Assembly (NCBI GenBank): GCA_019634795.1
Contig: JAHCAR010000002.1
Span: 226,628 to 290,627 of the forward strand
Source: Dokdonella sp.
Lineage (GTDB): Bacteria; Pseudomonadota; Gammaproteobacteria; Xanthomonadales; Rhodanobacteraceae
Length of the DNA: 64,000 nucleotides
Reading direction: 5' to 3'
Within the stretch, counting starts at the first letter, position 1. The number at the start of each line of letters is the position of its first letter. Shown in pieces: positions 44,059 to 54,104 of this stretch. The position numbers and the translations under genes are program-made. The notes under the pieces are model-generated. The model ran no database searches. It saw nothing but the letters and a program-made list of their open reading frames with translations, and was not told the origin of the DNA.

Positions 44059-45216
44059 TCAGCTCTTGCCGTGGAACAGCTCACGTCCGATCAGCATGCG
44101 CCGGATCTCGTTGGTGCCGGCACCGATCTCGTAGAGCTTGGCGTCGCGCATCAGGCGCCCGGCCGGGTACTCGTTGATGTAGCCGTTGCCGCCGAGGGCC
44201 TGGATCGCCTCCATGGTCACCCTGACCGCGGTCTGCGATGCGTGCAGCAGGCAGGAGGCCGGATCGATGCGCGACTTCACGCCCTGGTCGAAATCGCGGG
44301 CGACCATGTAGGCATAGGCGCGCGCCGACTGCAGGCCGGTGTACATGTCGGCGACCTTGGCCTGCATGATGCCGAAGGTGCCGATCGGCGCATTGAACTG
44401 CTTGCGTTCGCGCACATAGGGAATGACCAGGTCCATGGCCGCCTGCATGAGCCCGATCGGACCGCCGGACAGGACCAGGCGTTCGGTGTCGAGACCGCTC
44501 ATCAGCACGCGCACGCCCTCGTTGACCTGGCCGACGATGTTGGCCTCGGGGATCTCGCAGTTCTCGAAGACCAGTTCGCAGGTGTTCGATCCGCGCATGC
44601 CGAGCTTGTCGAGCTTCTGCGCGGTGGAAAAGCCCTTCATGCCCTTCTCGACGATGAAGGCGGTCATGCAGCGCGAGCCGGCCGGTTTCGGCGCGGTGCG
44701 CATGTAGACCAGCAGCACGTCGGCATCGGGGCCGTTGGTGATCCACATCTTCGAGCCGTTGGCGACCCAGACGTCGCCCTTCTTCTCGGCCTTGCAGGTC
44801 ATGCAGCCGACCACATCGGAGCCGGCGCCGGGCTCGCTCATGGCCAGTGCGCCGACCCACTCGCCGCTGCACAGTTTAGGCAGGTACTTGCGGCGCTGCT
44901 CGTCGCTGCCGTTGTTGCTGAGGTTCTGCACGCAGAGATTCGAATGCGCGCCGTAGGAAAGGCCGACCGAACCCGATGCCCGCGAGATTTCCTCGAGCGC
45001 GACGACATGCGCGAGGTAGCCCAGTTCGGAGCCGCCGAATTCGCCGGGCACGGTGATGCCGAGCAGGCCCATCTCGCCGAGCTTGCGCCAGAGGTCCTTG
45101 GGGAATTCGTTGTCGCGGTCGATCAGGTCGGCGCGCGGGGCGATTTCCTTTTCCGCGAAGGCCTGCACGGTCTCGCGCAGGGCGACAAGGTCTTCATCGA
45201 GCTGGAAAGGGTGCAT
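44059..45216 (-). CDS. ivd: Isovaleryl-CoA dehydrogenase
   Basis: A 385-residue acyl-CoA dehydrogenase. It has [37 protein letters not shown] and the leucine-branch signature [20 protein letters not shown], which carries the catalytic glutamate at the IVD-specific position. It ends [20 protein letters not shown]. It oxidises isovaleryl-CoA to 3-methylcrotonyl-CoA in leucine breakdown. Its neighbour upstream, 76 bp away on the same strand, is a leucine-type dehydrogenase, which supports that substrate. Confidence 0.92.
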   Translation of the reverse strand: MHPFQLDEDLVALRETVQAFAEKEIAPRADLIDRDNEFPKDLWRKLGEMGLLGITVPGEFGGSELGYLAHVVALEEISRASGSVGLSYGAHSNLCVQNLSNNGSDEQRRKYLPKLCSGEWVGALAMSEPGAGSDVVGCMTCKAEKKGDVWVANGSKMWITNGPDADVLLVYMRTAPKPAGSRCMTAFIVEKGMKGFSTAQKLDKLGMRGSNTCELVFENCEIPEANIVGQVNEGVRVLMSGLDTERLVLSGGPIGLMQAAMDLVIPYVRERKQFNAPIGTFGIMQAKVADMYTGLQSARAYAYMVARDFDQGVKSRIDPASCLLHASQTAVRVTMEAIQALGGNGYINEYPAGRLMRDAKLYEIGAGTNEIRRMLIGRELFHGKS

Positions 45217-45292
45217 GGGTCAGGTCCACGGGTCGATGGGCAGGCGGGGATTGTCGCATCTGCGCAATCCCCGTTCACGACCGCGCCGCGCT

Positions 45293-46393
45293 TCAGCTGC
45301 CGCGACGGCCCTGGAAGCTCGGTGCGGTCACGCCGAGGTGCGGCAGGCGCAGCTTGCCGATCGTCGAGATGCGTTCCTCGGCGAGGCGGTCGGCGGCCAG
45401 GTAGGTGGGGATCCTGTCGCGCTTGGCGATCTCGAAGATGCGGCTGACGTTGTGGTAGATCGTGCGCATCATGCGCATCGCGCGTTCGCGGTTGTAACCG
45501 TCGATTTCGAGCGAGATGTTCATGACGCCGCCGGCGTTGACGGCATAGTCCGGCGCGTAGAACAGCCCGCGTCTGGAAACCTCGTCACCGATCGCGTTGC
45601 TGGCCAGCTGGTTGTTGGCGGCGCCGCAGATGACCTTGCACTTGAGGCGGTCGAGCGTGGCTTCGTTGATCGTGCCGCCGAGCGCGCAGGGGCTGTAGAC
45701 ATCGGCGTCGGTGTCGTAGATCTCGTCGAGGCCGACCGCGACGCAGCCGTATTCGTCGACGGCGCGCTGCACGAGTTCCTTGTTGATGTCGGTGACGTAG
45801 ACCTTGGCATCGTGCTCGCGCAGCAGCTTGATGAACTCCATGCCGACATGACCCGCGCCCTGCACGGCATAGCTGTACTTGCCGACGTCCTCGTTGCCGT
45901 AACAGGCATTCAGCGACGCCAGCAGGCCCTGCAGGGTACCGAAAGCGGTGAACGGCGACGGGTCGCCGGAACCGCCGTGGACCTGGTGCACGCCGGTCAC
46001 GAACGAGGTTTCGCGGAACACCCATTCCATGTCGTTGACGTCGATTCCGACGTCCTCGGCCGTGATGTAGCGTCCGTTCAGCGAGTTGACGAAGCGGCCG
46101 AAGGCACGAAACAGCGCTTCGGACTTGTCCGTGGCCGGGTCGCCGATGATCACGGCCTTGCCGCCGCCGAGATTGAGTCCGGCGACCGCGTTCTTGTAGG
46201 TCATGCCGCGGGACAGGCGCAGGACATCGTTGATCGCTTCCTGTTCGCTCTTGTACGGCCACATGCGCAAGCCGCCGAGTGAGGGACCGAGCACGGTGTT
46301 GTGGATCGCGATGATGGCCTTGAGGCCGGCGTCCTTGTTGTGGCAGAACACCACTTCTTCGTGGCCGGTGGTGTCGAGCGTTTCAAAGATCAT
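45293..46393 (-). CDS. Leucine/branched-chain amino-acid dehydrogenase
   Basis: A 366-residue Glu/Leu/Phe/Val dehydrogenase. Residues KDAGLKAIIAIHNTVLGPSL, GMTYKNAVAGLNLGGGKAVI (catalytic lysine) and the Rossmann YAVQGAGHVGMEFIKLL are all present. The substrate side chain group and the neighbouring isovaleryl-CoA dehydrogenase favour leucine or valine over glutamate. The ATG at 46393 has GGAG nine bases upstream; a longer frame upstream is not supported. It deaminates the amino acid to the 2-oxo acid with NAD. Confidence 0.88.
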   Translation of the reverse strand: MIFETLDTTGHEEVVFCHNKDAGLKAIIAIHNTVLGPSLGGLRMWPYKSEQEAINDVLRLSRGMTYKNAVAGLNLGGGKAVIIGDPATDKSEALFRAFGRFVNSLNGRYITAEDVGIDVNDMEWVFRETSFVTGVHQVHGGSGDPSPFTAFGTLQGLLASLNACYGNEDVGKYSYAVQGAGHVGMEFIKLLREHDAKVYVTDINKELVQRAVDEYGCVAVGLDEIYDTDADVYSPCALGGTINEATLDRLKCKVICGAANNQLASNAIGDEVSRRGLFYAPDYAVNAGGVMNISLEIDGYNRERAMRMMRTIYHNVSRIFEIAKRDRIPTYLAADRLAEERISTIGKLRLPHLGVTAPSFQGRRGS

Positions 46394-46676
46394 GTCTTGC
46401 TCCGCAAACGGGAAGAAGCGTCCGGACCCAGGACCATGCCAGGCATCGACTTGATCATCGGCATGAGGTCCGGGCGCCAGGTGGTTGATGGATTTGGGAA
46501 AGTCAGCTGCAAACAGTGACTGGGGCCGGGTTACAGGCGCGTAGTCTAGCGGTGCCGCTGCGCAGCCACAAACAGATTCGGCGGCAGCGCCGTGTCCGCG
46601 GAGGGCCGGCCGTCCAGGCTTGCGACCGGGGTCGCTTGTCACGCAGGATTGGGGCCTGCCCAACACGGAACCGCCC

Positions 46677-47282
46677 ATGCCCCGTCTTGCCCGATTGTTT
46701 GCCACTGCCCTGGTTCTTGCCGCCCTTTGCTCGGGCGCCGGCCCGGTCCTTGCCGCTGGCGACGCCAGCTCGGCCCTGTTCGATGCCTACGCGAAAATGA
46801 TCAATTCGCGCTGCGTCGCCGAAACCGTGGCGACCGACGCCAAGGGCCGCGAAAGCCGTTCGCAAGTCGAGTTCGACACGATCAACCGGATCCGCGTGAG
46901 CACCGACCAGGCCAGTTTCATCGTGCTGCCCGAGGGCACCTGGATGCGTACAGGCGGTGGCGAGTGGACGAAGCCGCCGATCGACATGAGCGCGATGTTC
47001 AAGCGCCTGGTTCCGTCGACCCTCGAGGAGATCCGCGCCGGCACGCGCAATATCCGCGACGAAGGCATGCAGACCGTCGATGGCCAGAACCTGCGTGCGG
47101 TCAGCTACGACGTCAACACCCAGGTCATGGGTATCGATGTCAGTTCGCACAACACCGTGTTCATCGACGCCTCGGGCCGCATCGTGCGCAGCGTCAGCGA
47201 TGGCGAAGCGATGGGCCACAAGACTCATTCGGTGCAGACGATCCGCTACGACGATTCGATCCGGATCAGCGCGCCGGACTGA
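46677..47282 (+). CDS. Secreted protein of unknown function, possibly LolA-like fold
   Basis: A 201-residue precursor with a signal peptide (residues 1-27, ending GPVLAAGD). The mature part is beta-rich, with RIRVSTDQASFIVLPEGTWM and a late HNTVFIDASGRIVRSVSD. The pattern of paired strands around an INRIRV-type core recalls LolA/LolB-like lipoprotein carrier folds, but no motif is decisive. The ATG at 46677 gives a clean signal peptide. It converges with hflD across a 34-bp gap. Function unassigned. Confidence 0.7.
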   Translation: MPRLARLFATALVLAALCSGAGPVLAAGDASSALFDAYAKMINSRCVAETVATDAKGRESRSQVEFDTINRIRVSTDQASFIVLPEGTWMRTGGGEWTKPPIDMSAMFKRLVPSTLEEIRAGTRNIRDEGMQTVDGQNLRAVSYDVNTQVMGIDVSSHNTVFIDASGRIVRSVSDGEAMGHKTHSVQTIRYDDSIRISAPD

Positions 47283-47298
47283 ACCGCGCGGGTGGATT

Positions 47299-47316
47299 GC
47301 GCCGCGAAGGCGGCGC
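47299..47316. terminator. Possible bidirectional stem-loop between convergent genes
   Basis: GCGCCGC at 47299-47305 pairs with GCGGCGC at 47310-47316 around a GAAG loop, in the short gap between the 46677 gene and hflD, which converge here. There is no T-run on either strand, so intrinsic termination is doubtful. Confidence 0.3.
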
Positions 47317-47940
47317 TCAGCCGCGATCCAGCGTGCAGCGCGTAAGCAGGCCGCGCGCGAGCATCGCGTACTCACTGCGGCGCAGCAGCAGGCGCCACTG
47401 GCTGCCGCCGACCTGACGCCAGAGCACGGCCGCGCGGATGCCGGCCAGCAGCATCGAGCGGATCTGTTCGACCCGCTTCGGATCGGCCAGGTGCAGCGGA
47501 TTGCCATGCACGACGATGCGCGGCTTGAGGCGCGAAAGGGTGTTGCTGTAGAGCTCGGCCAAGCGCGTCTGCACCGTTGCATGGGCTACGCCGAGGTGGT
47601 CCACCTGGCGCTGGATCGACTCGATGCCTTCGCGCAGCTGGCGTTTCATCTCCGAGCGAGCGTCGAGCTTGCGCTCGAGCCGGAGCACGCCCATGACCAG
47701 TTGCGAGACCGCGAGGTTGCGATGCTCGCTGTCGAGATTGGCGACCAGGGTTTCCATGCCGAGGCGAACGCCGGCAAGGCCGCCGAAGACATCGGCCGCG
47801 CTGTCGCTGTCGATGCGGAACAGGCTGGCCAGGCTCGATTCGACCGCGGCGCTGTCGCTGCGCCCCTCGTTGGCGATCGAGCGGACCACGGCGCAGGCCT
47901 GGAACACGCCGGCGAGTGCGATGACGCGGGCTTCACGCAT
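47317..47940 (-). CDS. hflD: HflD family lysogenization-regulator homologue
   Basis: A 207-residue protein of the HflD family (DUF489), beginning [20 protein letters not shown] and containing [19 protein letters not shown] and the later [20 protein letters not shown]. In E. coli HflD binds phage lambda CII and sits beside mnmA, the same order as here. The ATG at 47940 overlaps the mnmA stop by 8 bp. The role in phage-free bacteria is not established. Confidence 0.9.
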   Translation of the reverse strand: MREARVIALAGVFQACAVVRSIANEGRSDSAAVESSLASLFRIDSDSAADVFGGLAGVRLGMETLVANLDSEHRNLAVSQLVMGVLRLERKLDARSEMKRQLREGIESIQRQVDHLGVAHATVQTRLAELYSNTLSRLKPRIVVHGNPLHLADPKRVEQIRSMLLAGIRAAVLWRQVGGSQWRLLLRRSEYAMLARGLLTRCTLDRG

Positions 47941-49084
47941 GCACGTTCTCCGTGGTCCGTTCGGGGTTTGCCCCGGATTGTTGCGCCCAGCCGCCGAACG
48001 GCGCGTCGCTGCATTCGATGACGCCGCCGCCGAGGCAGACCTCGCCATCGTAGAACACCACGGACTGTCCCGGCGTGACCGCGCGCTGTGGCTCGTCGAA
48101 TTCGACCCTGCAGACTTGGCCCTCGACGAATACGGTGCAGGCCTGGTCGGGCTGCCGGTAGCGCACCTTGGCCAGGCTGCGGAAGGTCGCCGCCGGGGCG
48201 CTTCCGGCCACCCAGTTGGGTGCGCTCGCCATCAGCCGGCGTGACAGCAGCCAGTCGCTGGCGCCGCCCTGTACGGCGTAGAGGATGTTGCGCGGCACGT
48301 CCTTGCCGACCACGTACCAGGGTTCGCCGCTCGAATCGCGGCGGCCGCCGATGCCGAGCCCGCCGCGCTGGCCGAGCGTGTAGTACCAGGCACCCTGGTG
48401 TTCGCCGATCTCGGCTCCGTCCGGGGTCTGGATGACGCCCGGCCGGGCCGGAATGTAGCGGCCGAGGAATTCGCGGATATCGCGCTCGCCGATGAAGCAG
48501 ATGCCGGTCGAATCCTTTTTCGCGTGGCTCGGCAGTCCGGCCTCGCGGGCAATGCGCCGAACCTCGGGCTTGGGCAGTTCGCCGACCGGAAACAGCGTGG
48601 CCGCAAGCTGCTCCTGGCCCAGCGCGTGCAGGAAGTAGCTCTGGTCCTTGTTCTCGTCCAGGCCGCGCAGCAATTGCCAGCGTCCGTCCAGGCACCTGTT
48701 GCGCGCGTAGTGGCCGGTGGCGATGCGCTCGGCGCCGAGCTCGCGGGCGTGTTCGAGGAAGGTCTTGAACTTGATCTCGCGGTTGCACAGCACGTCCGGA
48801 TTCGGCGTGCGCCCGGCCCGGTACTCGGCGAGGAAGTGTTCGAAGACCTGGTCCCAGTATTCGCGCGCGAAATTGCGGGCATGGAACGGAATGCCGAGCA
48901 GGGCACAGGTGGCCAGGGCGTCCTTGCGGTCCTCGACGGCGCGGCAGGGGCCGAATCGCTCGTCTTCCTCCCAGTTCTGCATGAACAGCCCGGCGACCGG
49001 CTGCTTGGCCCGGGCCAGCAGCCAGGCGCTGACCGAGGAGTCGACGCCCCCGGACACGCCGATCATGATCAAATCGCGGCTCAT
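47933..49084 (-). CDS. mnmA: tRNA 2-thiouridine(34) synthase
   Basis: A 383-residue ATP-dependent thiolase that inserts sulfur at U34 of tRNA. The PP-loop is [17 protein letters not shown]. The catalytic cysteines lie in [16 protein letters not shown] and [11 protein letters not shown]. The length is close to other MnmA proteins. It lies 5 bp after the Nudix gene and overlaps hflD by 8 bp, so the three form one operon. Confidence 0.95.
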   Translation of the reverse strand: MSRDLIMIGVSGGVDSSVSAWLLARAKQPVAGLFMQNWEEDERFGPCRAVEDRKDALATCALLGIPFHARNFAREYWDQVFEHFLAEYRAGRTPNPDVLCNREIKFKTFLEHARELGAERIATGHYARNRCLDGRWQLLRGLDENKDQSYFLHALGQEQLAATLFPVGELPKPEVRRIAREAGLPSHAKKDSTGICFIGERDIREFLGRYIPARPGVIQTPDGAEIGEHQGAWYYTLGQRGGLGIGGRRDSSGEPWYVVGKDVPRNILYAVQGGASDWLLSRRLMASAPNWVAGSAPAATFRSLAKVRYRQPDQACTVFVEGQVCRVEFDEPQRAVTPGQSVVFYDGEVCLGGGVIECSDAPFGGWAQQSGANPERTTENVHA

Positions 49085-49089
49085 TTCGT

Positions 49090-49599
49090 TCAGATCGAGG
49101 TCGTGCCGGGGGCCAGCCTGCGAATGCTGTCCAGCGGCAGGCGCCGGCCGGCGAGCCAGTCGTCGATGCTGTTCAGGATCAGCGGGCTGCGCAGGCGTTC
49201 GCGGGCGGCGACGATTTCGTCACGATCGAGCCAGAGCGCGCGCAGGATGCCGCTGTCGAGTGCACGCCCCGGATGGTGGCGCAGCGGCGTGGCGGCAAAC
49301 GTGAAGCGTACGAACTGGCTGCCGGAATGGCTGCTCGTCCACTGCTGGATGCCGACCAGGCATTCGAGTTCGACCTCCCAGCCGGTTTCCTCGAGGGTTT
49401 CGCGCAGCGCCGCGGCCTGCAGGGTCTCATCGGGTTCGAGATGCCCGGCCGGCTGGTTGATCACGGTGCGGCCGTGCACGACTTCCTCGACCAGCAGGTA
49501 GCGGCCCTCGCGTGGCACGACGGTTGCAACGGTTACCCGTGGGCACCAGACCTGCGGTTCGGCCTGCAGTGCGCCCGAATGAGAATTTTCCATGTTCAT
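49090..49599 (-). CDS. Nudix hydrolase (NudJ-like)
   Basis: A 169-residue Nudix hydrolase. The Nudix box is visible as [20 protein letters not shown] followed by TGWEV, with the flanking [19 protein letters not shown] strand. The gene order Nudix-mnmA-hflD matches the nudJ-mnmA(trmU)-hflD order of E. coli, which supports a NudJ-like phosphatase of nucleotide or thiamine-type pyrophosphates. The exact substrate is not certain. It is divergent from clpS. Confidence 0.88.
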   Translation of the reverse strand: MNMENSHSGALQAEPQVWCPRVTVATVVPREGRYLLVEEVVHGRTVINQPAGHLEPDETLQAAALRETLEETGWEVELECLVGIQQWTSSHSGSQFVRFTFAATPLRHHPGRALDSGILRALWLDRDEIVAARERLRSPLILNSIDDWLAGRRLPLDSIRRLAPGTTSI

Positions 49600-49687
49600 C
49601 GGGACGAAGTTTACAGGAGATGACGCAACGATCCGGGCTTGAACGCCAATCCGCGCGACCTATACTGATGTCCGACGCTCACTGCAT

Positions 49688-50023
49688 ATGGCACCCATGT
49701 CGCAACATCCGCAGCACGAAAACGATCACGAGCATGGCCTGGCCGTCGAGGTGGCGCCGCCGCAGGTGGCCAAGCCGCCGATGTACCAGGTCGTGATCCT
49801 GAACGACGACTTCACGCCAATGGACTTCGTCGTCGTCGTGCTGGAAACGTTTTTCACGATGGATCGGGAGCGCGCCACCCAGGTCATGCTGCATGTCCAC
49901 ACGCGCGGAAAAGGCGTTTGTGGCGTATATACGAGGGAAGTGGCAGAAACCAAGGTGACCCAGGTCAACGAATTTTCACGGACGCACCAGCATCCTCTGT
50001 TGTGCACCATGGAAAAATCCTGA
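49688..50023 (+). CDS. clpS: ClpS adaptor protein
   Basis: A 111-residue ClpAP adaptor of the N-end rule pathway. It has the conserved [20 protein letters not shown] binding pocket, followed by [20 protein letters not shown]. An internal ATG at 49697 is possible and would give 108 residues. It delivers N-degron proteins to ClpA, encoded 47 bp downstream. Confidence 0.95.
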   Translation: MAPMSQHPQHENDHEHGLAVEVAPPQVAKPPMYQVVILNDDFTPMDFVVVVLETFFTMDRERATQVMLHVHTRGKGVCGVYTREVAETKVTQVNEFSRTHQHPLLCTMEKS

Positions 50024-50070
50024 GCCACCCCACATATCCGACGCATCAGTCATCCAGTGAGGCAAAACGG

Positions 50071-52347
50071 ATGTTCAGCAAGGATCTAGAGCTCACCATC
50101 GGCCAGTGCTACAAGGAGGCTCGCGAGCAGCGTCATGAGTTCATGACCGTGGAGCACCTGCTCCTCGCCCTGCTCGAAAACCCCTCGGCGACCCAGGTGC
50201 TGCGCGCCTGCAGCGCCGATCTCGACAAACTCGGCCGCGACCTGCGCTCGATCATTGCCGAAACAGTGCCGGTTCTCCCGCCCAGCGACGACCGCGATAC
50301 CCAGCCGACGCTCGGCTTCCAGCGCGTGCTGCAGCGCGCCGTCTACCACGTGCAATCCTCGGGCCGCAAGGAAGTGACCGGGGCCAACGTGCTGGTCGCC
50401 ATCTTCGGCGAGAAGGACTCGCACGCCGTCTATTTCCTCGGCCAGCAGGACGTCAACCGGCTCGACGTGGTCAACTACCTCTCGCACGGCATCGCCAAGC
50501 TCGTCGACGACGCCAGCCAGGGCCAGGGTGCCGAACCGGGTGCCCGTGAAGGCGAGAATGGCGAGGAGCCGCGCGGCAACCCGCTCGGCGAATTCGCCAA
50601 CAATCTCAATGAATTGGCGAAACAGGGCAAGATCGATCCGCTGATCGGGCGCGAGCTCGAAATCGAACGCACGATCCAGGTCCTGTGCCGCCGGCGCAAG
50701 AACAACCCGCTGTACGTCGGTGAGGCCGGCGTCGGCAAGACCGCACTGGCCGAGGGGCTGGCCAAGCGCATCGTCGAGGGCCAGGTGCCCGACGTGCTCA
50801 AGGACGCGACAATCTACGCGCTCGACCTCGGTGCCCTGGTTGCCGGCACCAAGTACCGCGGCGACTTCGAAAAGCGCCTGAAGGCGGTCATCAACCAGCT
50901 CAAGAAGGAACCCGGCGCGATCCTGTTCATCGACGAGATCCACACCATCATCGGCGCCGGATCGGCTTCGGGCGGGACCATGGACGCGTCGAACCTGATC
51001 AAGCCGATGCTGGCCTCGGGCGAGATGCGCTGCATCGGTTCGACGACGTTCCAAGAATATCGTGGCGTGTTCGAGAAGGATCGCGCCCTCGCGCGGCGTT
51101 TCCAGAAGATCGACGTGGTCGAGCCGACCGTCGCCGACAGCATCGAAATCCTCAAGGGCCTGAAGTCGCGCTTCGAGGAGCATCACCACGTCGAATACAC
51201 CGGTGAGGCGCTGAAAGCCGCCGTCGACCTTTCGGTCAAGCATATTTCCGACCGCCTGCTGCCGGACAAGGCCATCGACGTCATCGACGAGGCCGGCGCG
51301 CGCCAGCGCCTGCTGCCGGACGAGCAACGCACCGGCACCGTCGACGTCGCCGAGATCGAGTACATCGTCGCGCGCATGGCACGTATCCCGCCCAAGCAGG
51401 TCTCGGCCTCGGATCGCGACGTGCTGCGTAACCTCGAGCGCAACCTCAAGATGGTCGTGTTTGGCCAGGATTCGGCGATCGAGGCGCTGACCAGCGCGAT
51501 CAAGATGGCCCGCTCCGGACTCGGCGATCCGAACAAGCCGATCGGCAACTTCCTGTTCGCCGGCCCGACCGGAGTCGGCAAGACCGAAGTCACCCGTCAG
51601 CTGGCCCTCCAGCTCGGCGTCGAACTGGTCCGCTTCGACATGTCCGAGTACATGGAGGCGCATTCGGTGTCGCGCCTGATCGGTGCGCCGCCGGGCTATG
51701 TCGGCTTCGACCAGGGCGGCCTGCTGACCGAGCAGATCGTCAAGCATCCGCATTGCGTGCTGCTGCTCGACGAGATCGAGAAGGCGCATCCGGACGTCTA
51801 CAACGTGCTGTTGCAGATCATGGATCGCGGTGCGCTGACCGACACCAACGGCCGCGAGGCGAACTTCAAGAACGTCATCGTGGTCATGACCACGAATGCC
51901 GGCGCCCAGGCCGCGGCCCGGCGCACGATCGGCTTCGTTGACCAGAACCACGCCTCGGACGCGATGGAAATCATCCGCAAGGCCTTTACCCCGGAGTTCC
52001 GCAACCGCCTCGATGCGATCGTGCAGTTCTCTGCGCTCGATTTCGAGCACATCCTGCGCGTGGTCGACAAGTTCCTGATCGAACTCGAGGTCCAGCTGCA
52101 GGAGAAGCACGTCGCCCTCGACGTCGACGCGGAGGCGCGCAGGTGGCTGGCCGAGCACGGCTTCGACCCGCAGATGGGCGCGCGGCCGATGGCCCGGGTC
52201 ATCCAGGACAACGTCAAGCGCGCGCTGGCCGACGAACTGCTGTTCGGCGAACTGGCCGAGGGCGGCAAGGTCAAGCTGACCGTGCGCGACGGCAAGCTCA
52301 AGGTCGAGACCGAAGCCGCCGAAAAGATGCCGGTGGTGGTGGAGTAG
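50071..52347 (+). CDS. clpA: ClpA ATPase of the ClpAP protease
   Basis: A 758-residue Hsp100 chaperone. The N-terminal Clp-N domain begins [20 protein letters not shown]. The first AAA module has [18 protein letters not shown] and the second [39 protein letters not shown] is Walker B of the second module. The length and domain order are those of ClpA rather than ClpB (no middle coiled coil). The ATG at 50071 starts the N-domain, and frames extending further left are the clpS region read in another frame. Confidence 0.96.
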   Translation: MFSKDLELTIGQCYKEAREQRHEFMTVEHLLLALLENPSATQVLRACSADLDKLGRDLRSIIAETVPVLPPSDDRDTQPTLGFQRVLQRAVYHVQSSGRKEVTGANVLVAIFGEKDSHAVYFLGQQDVNRLDVVNYLSHGIAKLVDDASQGQGAEPGAREGENGEEPRGNPLGEFANNLNELAKQGKIDPLIGRELEIERTIQVLCRRRKNNPLYVGEAGVGKTALAEGLAKRIVEGQVPDVLKDATIYALDLGALVAGTKYRGDFEKRLKAVINQLKKEPGAILFIDEIHTIIGAGSASGGTMDASNLIKPMLASGEMRCIGSTTFQEYRGVFEKDRALARRFQKIDVVEPTVADSIEILKGLKSRFEEHHHVEYTGEALKAAVDLSVKHISDRLLPDKAIDVIDEAGARQRLLPDEQRTGTVDVAEIEYIVARMARIPPKQVSASDRDVLRNLERNLKMVVFGQDSAIEALTSAIKMARSGLGDPNKPIGNFLFAGPTGVGKTEVTRQLALQLGVELVRFDMSEYMEAHSVSRLIGAPPGYVGFDQGGLLTEQIVKHPHCVLLLDEIEKAHPDVYNVLLQIMDRGALTDTNGREANFKNVIVVMTTNAGAQAAARRTIGFVDQNHASDAMEIIRKAFTPEFRNRLDAIVQFSALDFEHILRVVDKFLIELEVQLQEKHVALDVDAEARRWLAEHGFDPQMGARPMARVIQDNVKRALADELLFGELAEGGKVKLTVRDGKLKVETEAAEKMPVVVE

Positions 52348-52568
52348 GGCCTGCATCGGGCAGGGATGCCTGACCAGCGGGAGGCTGGCGATTGCGGGCG
52401 CGGACGTCGAAGGCGTGAGCCGCGTTGACGCTTCGGTGTGGGAGGCGGCTTCAGCCGCGATGGTTTTTTGGCGCGGCCTGGCCAAGAGCGTCGAACCTGA
52501 AGGTTCTTCCTACAAGAACGGACGATCTGGGGTGCGGGCTTCGATCACCGCGATCGCGTTATTGCTTC

Positions 52569-52673
52569 GTAGTTGGAGCGGCTTCAGCCGCGATGCCCTT
52601 TCCGCAAATTGGCGAAGAGCATCGCGCGTGAACGCGCTCCTACGAAAGCATGCGATGAACGGCGCGGGCTTCG
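52569..52673. repeat. BIME-like REP element, copy 1
   Basis: Begins GTAGTTGGAGCGGCTTCAGC and runs through ATCGCGCGTGAACGCGCTCC, TACGAAAGCA and the flanking GAACGGCG to GGGCTTCG. The internal palindromes GCGGCTTCAGCCGC, GATGC/GCATC and GCGCGTGAACGCGC give several small hairpins. About 98 of 99 bases from 52575 match copy 2. Confidence 0.85.
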
Positions 52674-52701
52674 TTGACCCTGCAGGCGTCCCTGCTCCGT
52701 T

Positions 52702-52803
52702 GTAGGAGCGGCTTCAGCCGCGATGCCCTTTCCGCAAATTGGCGAAGAGCATCGCGCGTGAACGCGCTCCTACGAAAGCATGCGATGAACGGCGTGGGCT
52801 TCG
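52702..52803. repeat. BIME-like REP element, copy 2
   Basis: The core at 52702-52773 is a 72-base unit bounded by GTAGGAGCG and its inverse CGCTCCTAC, as expected for a pair of inverted GTAG-type REPs. The following 30 bases are also shared with copy 1, offset 130 bp. The near-identity suggests a recent duplication including flanking DNA. Confidence 0.85.
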
Positions 52804-52831
52804 ATGGCTCGTCTCGCTTTGCCGCTCGATT

Positions 52832-52937
52832 GTGGATCCCGTGTCGACGTGCATCCATGCACTGCGCGGGATGAGGGCAACTGAATGCAGTGGATCCCGT
52901 GTCGTCGTGCATCCATGCACTGCACGGGATAAGGGCA
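52832..52937. repeat. Two 48-bp direct repeats with internal hairpins
   Basis: Copies at 52832-52879 and 52890-52937 both start GTGGATCCCGTGTCG and end AGGGCA. They differ at about four positions (for example acg/tcg and gcgc/gcac). Each can fold ATCCCGTG against CrCGGGAT and contains GTGCATCCATGCAC. Confidence 0.8.
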
Positions 52938-52945
52938 TCCTGCCC

Positions 52946-53164
52946 TTACTTCATGCGGTAGGTGATGCGGCCCTTGGTCAGGTCATAGGGAGTCATCTCG
53001 ACCTTGACCTTGTCGCCCGTGAGGATGCGGATGTAGTTCTTGCGCATGCGGCCCGAGATATGGGCGGTGACCACGTGGCCGTTTTCCAGCTTCACGCGGA
53101 ACATGGTGTTGGGCAGGGTCTCGAGGACCGCGCCTTCCATTTCGATGACATCGTCTTTTGACAT
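52946..53164 (-). CDS. infA: Translation initiation factor IF-1
   Basis: A 72-residue S1-like OB-fold protein. [20 protein letters not shown] begins the canonical sequence, [20 protein letters not shown] forms the core, and it ends RITYRMK. It binds the ribosomal A site during initiation. The ATG at 53164 gives the standard length. It follows the aat gene on the same strand, as in E. coli, but clpA on the other side faces it. Confidence 0.97.
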   Translation of the reverse strand: MSKDDVIEMEGAVLETLPNTMFRVKLENGHVVTAHISGRMRKNYIRILTGDKVKVEMTPYDLTKGRITYRMK

Positions 53165-53369
53165 TTTTCCCTGTACTGCGGAATCGGAGGGGTCGCGAAG
53201 GCGCGGAATTCTACACGATCGACGGGTCGAGTACCTTACATCGTGTCGATTTACCGGCAATCGTGGTGAGGGCGCGCCCGACGGACCGACCCGGATTGCC
53301 TCGCCGTCCGGATCGCTCAGGGCCGCGATGGCGCCAAACGGCCGGCGCGCAGGGCCGGCCGGGCCTGGC

Positions 53370-54104
53370 TCAGGCCGGTTGCCGGCCCAGGCTCGCCGGT
53401 GCAATACAGGCAAACAGCGCAGCCCAGTCGCCTTGCGGCGGCGGGCGGTCCACCAGTTCGGCGATCCGCCGGCAGAACTCCCGGCGCGGCATTTCCCGCG
53501 CGCCGAGGGTCTGCAGATGCGTCGAGCAGACCTGGGCATCGAGCAGCGGGTAGCCGGCGTCGGCCAGCCCGCGGCAGAGCGCCAGCAGGGCCACCTTGGA
53601 GGCGTGGTCGCGCCGGCTGAACATCGATTCGCCGAAGAACATGCGGCCAATGGCGACGCCATAGATGCCGCCGACCAGTTCCTCGCCGTCCATGACTTCG
53701 ACCGAATGCGCATGGCCCTGCGCGTGCAGCCGGCGATAGGCATCGATCATCGCGGCCGTGATCCAGGTGCCGGCACCGTCGCCGCGTGGTTCGGCGCAGC
53801 GCCGGATTACCTCGGCGAAGGCGCGGTCGGCGCTGATGCTCCAGGGGCAGGACTTGAGCCAGCGCCGCAGCCGTCGCGGCACATGTGGTGCGGCAGTCTC
53901 GATGACCATGCGCGGGTCGGGCGACCACCAGAGGATCGGCTGGCCCTGCGAGTACCACGGAAAGATGCCGCGCGAATACGCGGCGAGCAGGCGTTCGCTG
54001 CCGAGGTCGCCGCCGAAGGCGAGCAGGCCGTTCGGTTCGTCCAGCGCCGACTCGACCTCGGGAAAGGCGATGCGGGCCGGATCGAGTCGGGGCAGGGTAA
54101 TCAC
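53370..54104 (-). CDS. aat: Leucyl/phenylalanyl-tRNA-protein transferase
   Basis: A 244-residue N-end rule enzyme that attaches Leu or Phe to proteins with N-terminal Arg or Lys, marking them for ClpS/ClpAP. Conserved elements are [29 protein letters not shown] and [23 protein letters not shown] at 54104 overlaps the upstream stop by 4 bp (GTGA). Its closeness to clpS and clpA on the chromosome is functionally meaningful. Confidence 0.95.
   Translation of the reverse strand: MITLPRLDPARIAFPEVESALDEPNGLLAFGGDLGSERLLAAYSRGIFPWYSQGQPILWWSPDPRMVIETAAPHVPRRLRRWLKSCPWSISADRAFAEVIRRCAEPRGDGAGTWITAAMIDAYRRLHAQGHAHSVEVMDGEELVGGIYGVAIGRMFFGESMFSRRDHASKVALLALCRGLADAGYPLLDAQVCSTHLQTLGAREMPRREFCRRIAELVDRPPPQGDWAALFACIAPASLGRQPA

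Larger units (their letters stand above)
52348..52945. other. 598-bp gap between clpA and infA filled with REP-type repeats
   Basis: Clear genes are absent, and short frames here are repeat-derived. The gap contains a degenerate REP copy near 52.44 kb (GGCGGCTTCAGCCGCGATGG), two nearly identical BIME-like elements, and two 48-bp direct repeats. E. coli carries a tRNA-Ser gene near this position; no cloverleaf-like sequence is visible here. Confidence 0.6.

Noticed and set aside
50086-52485. A 799-codon minus-strand frame opposite clpA
   Set aside because: Mirror frame of clpA with low-complexity composition; no conserved motif.
52348-52945. A tRNA-Ser gene between clpA and infA as in E. coli
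   Set aside because: No cloverleaf arms, no GGTTCRA loop and no CCA-type end; all structure belongs to the REP repeats.
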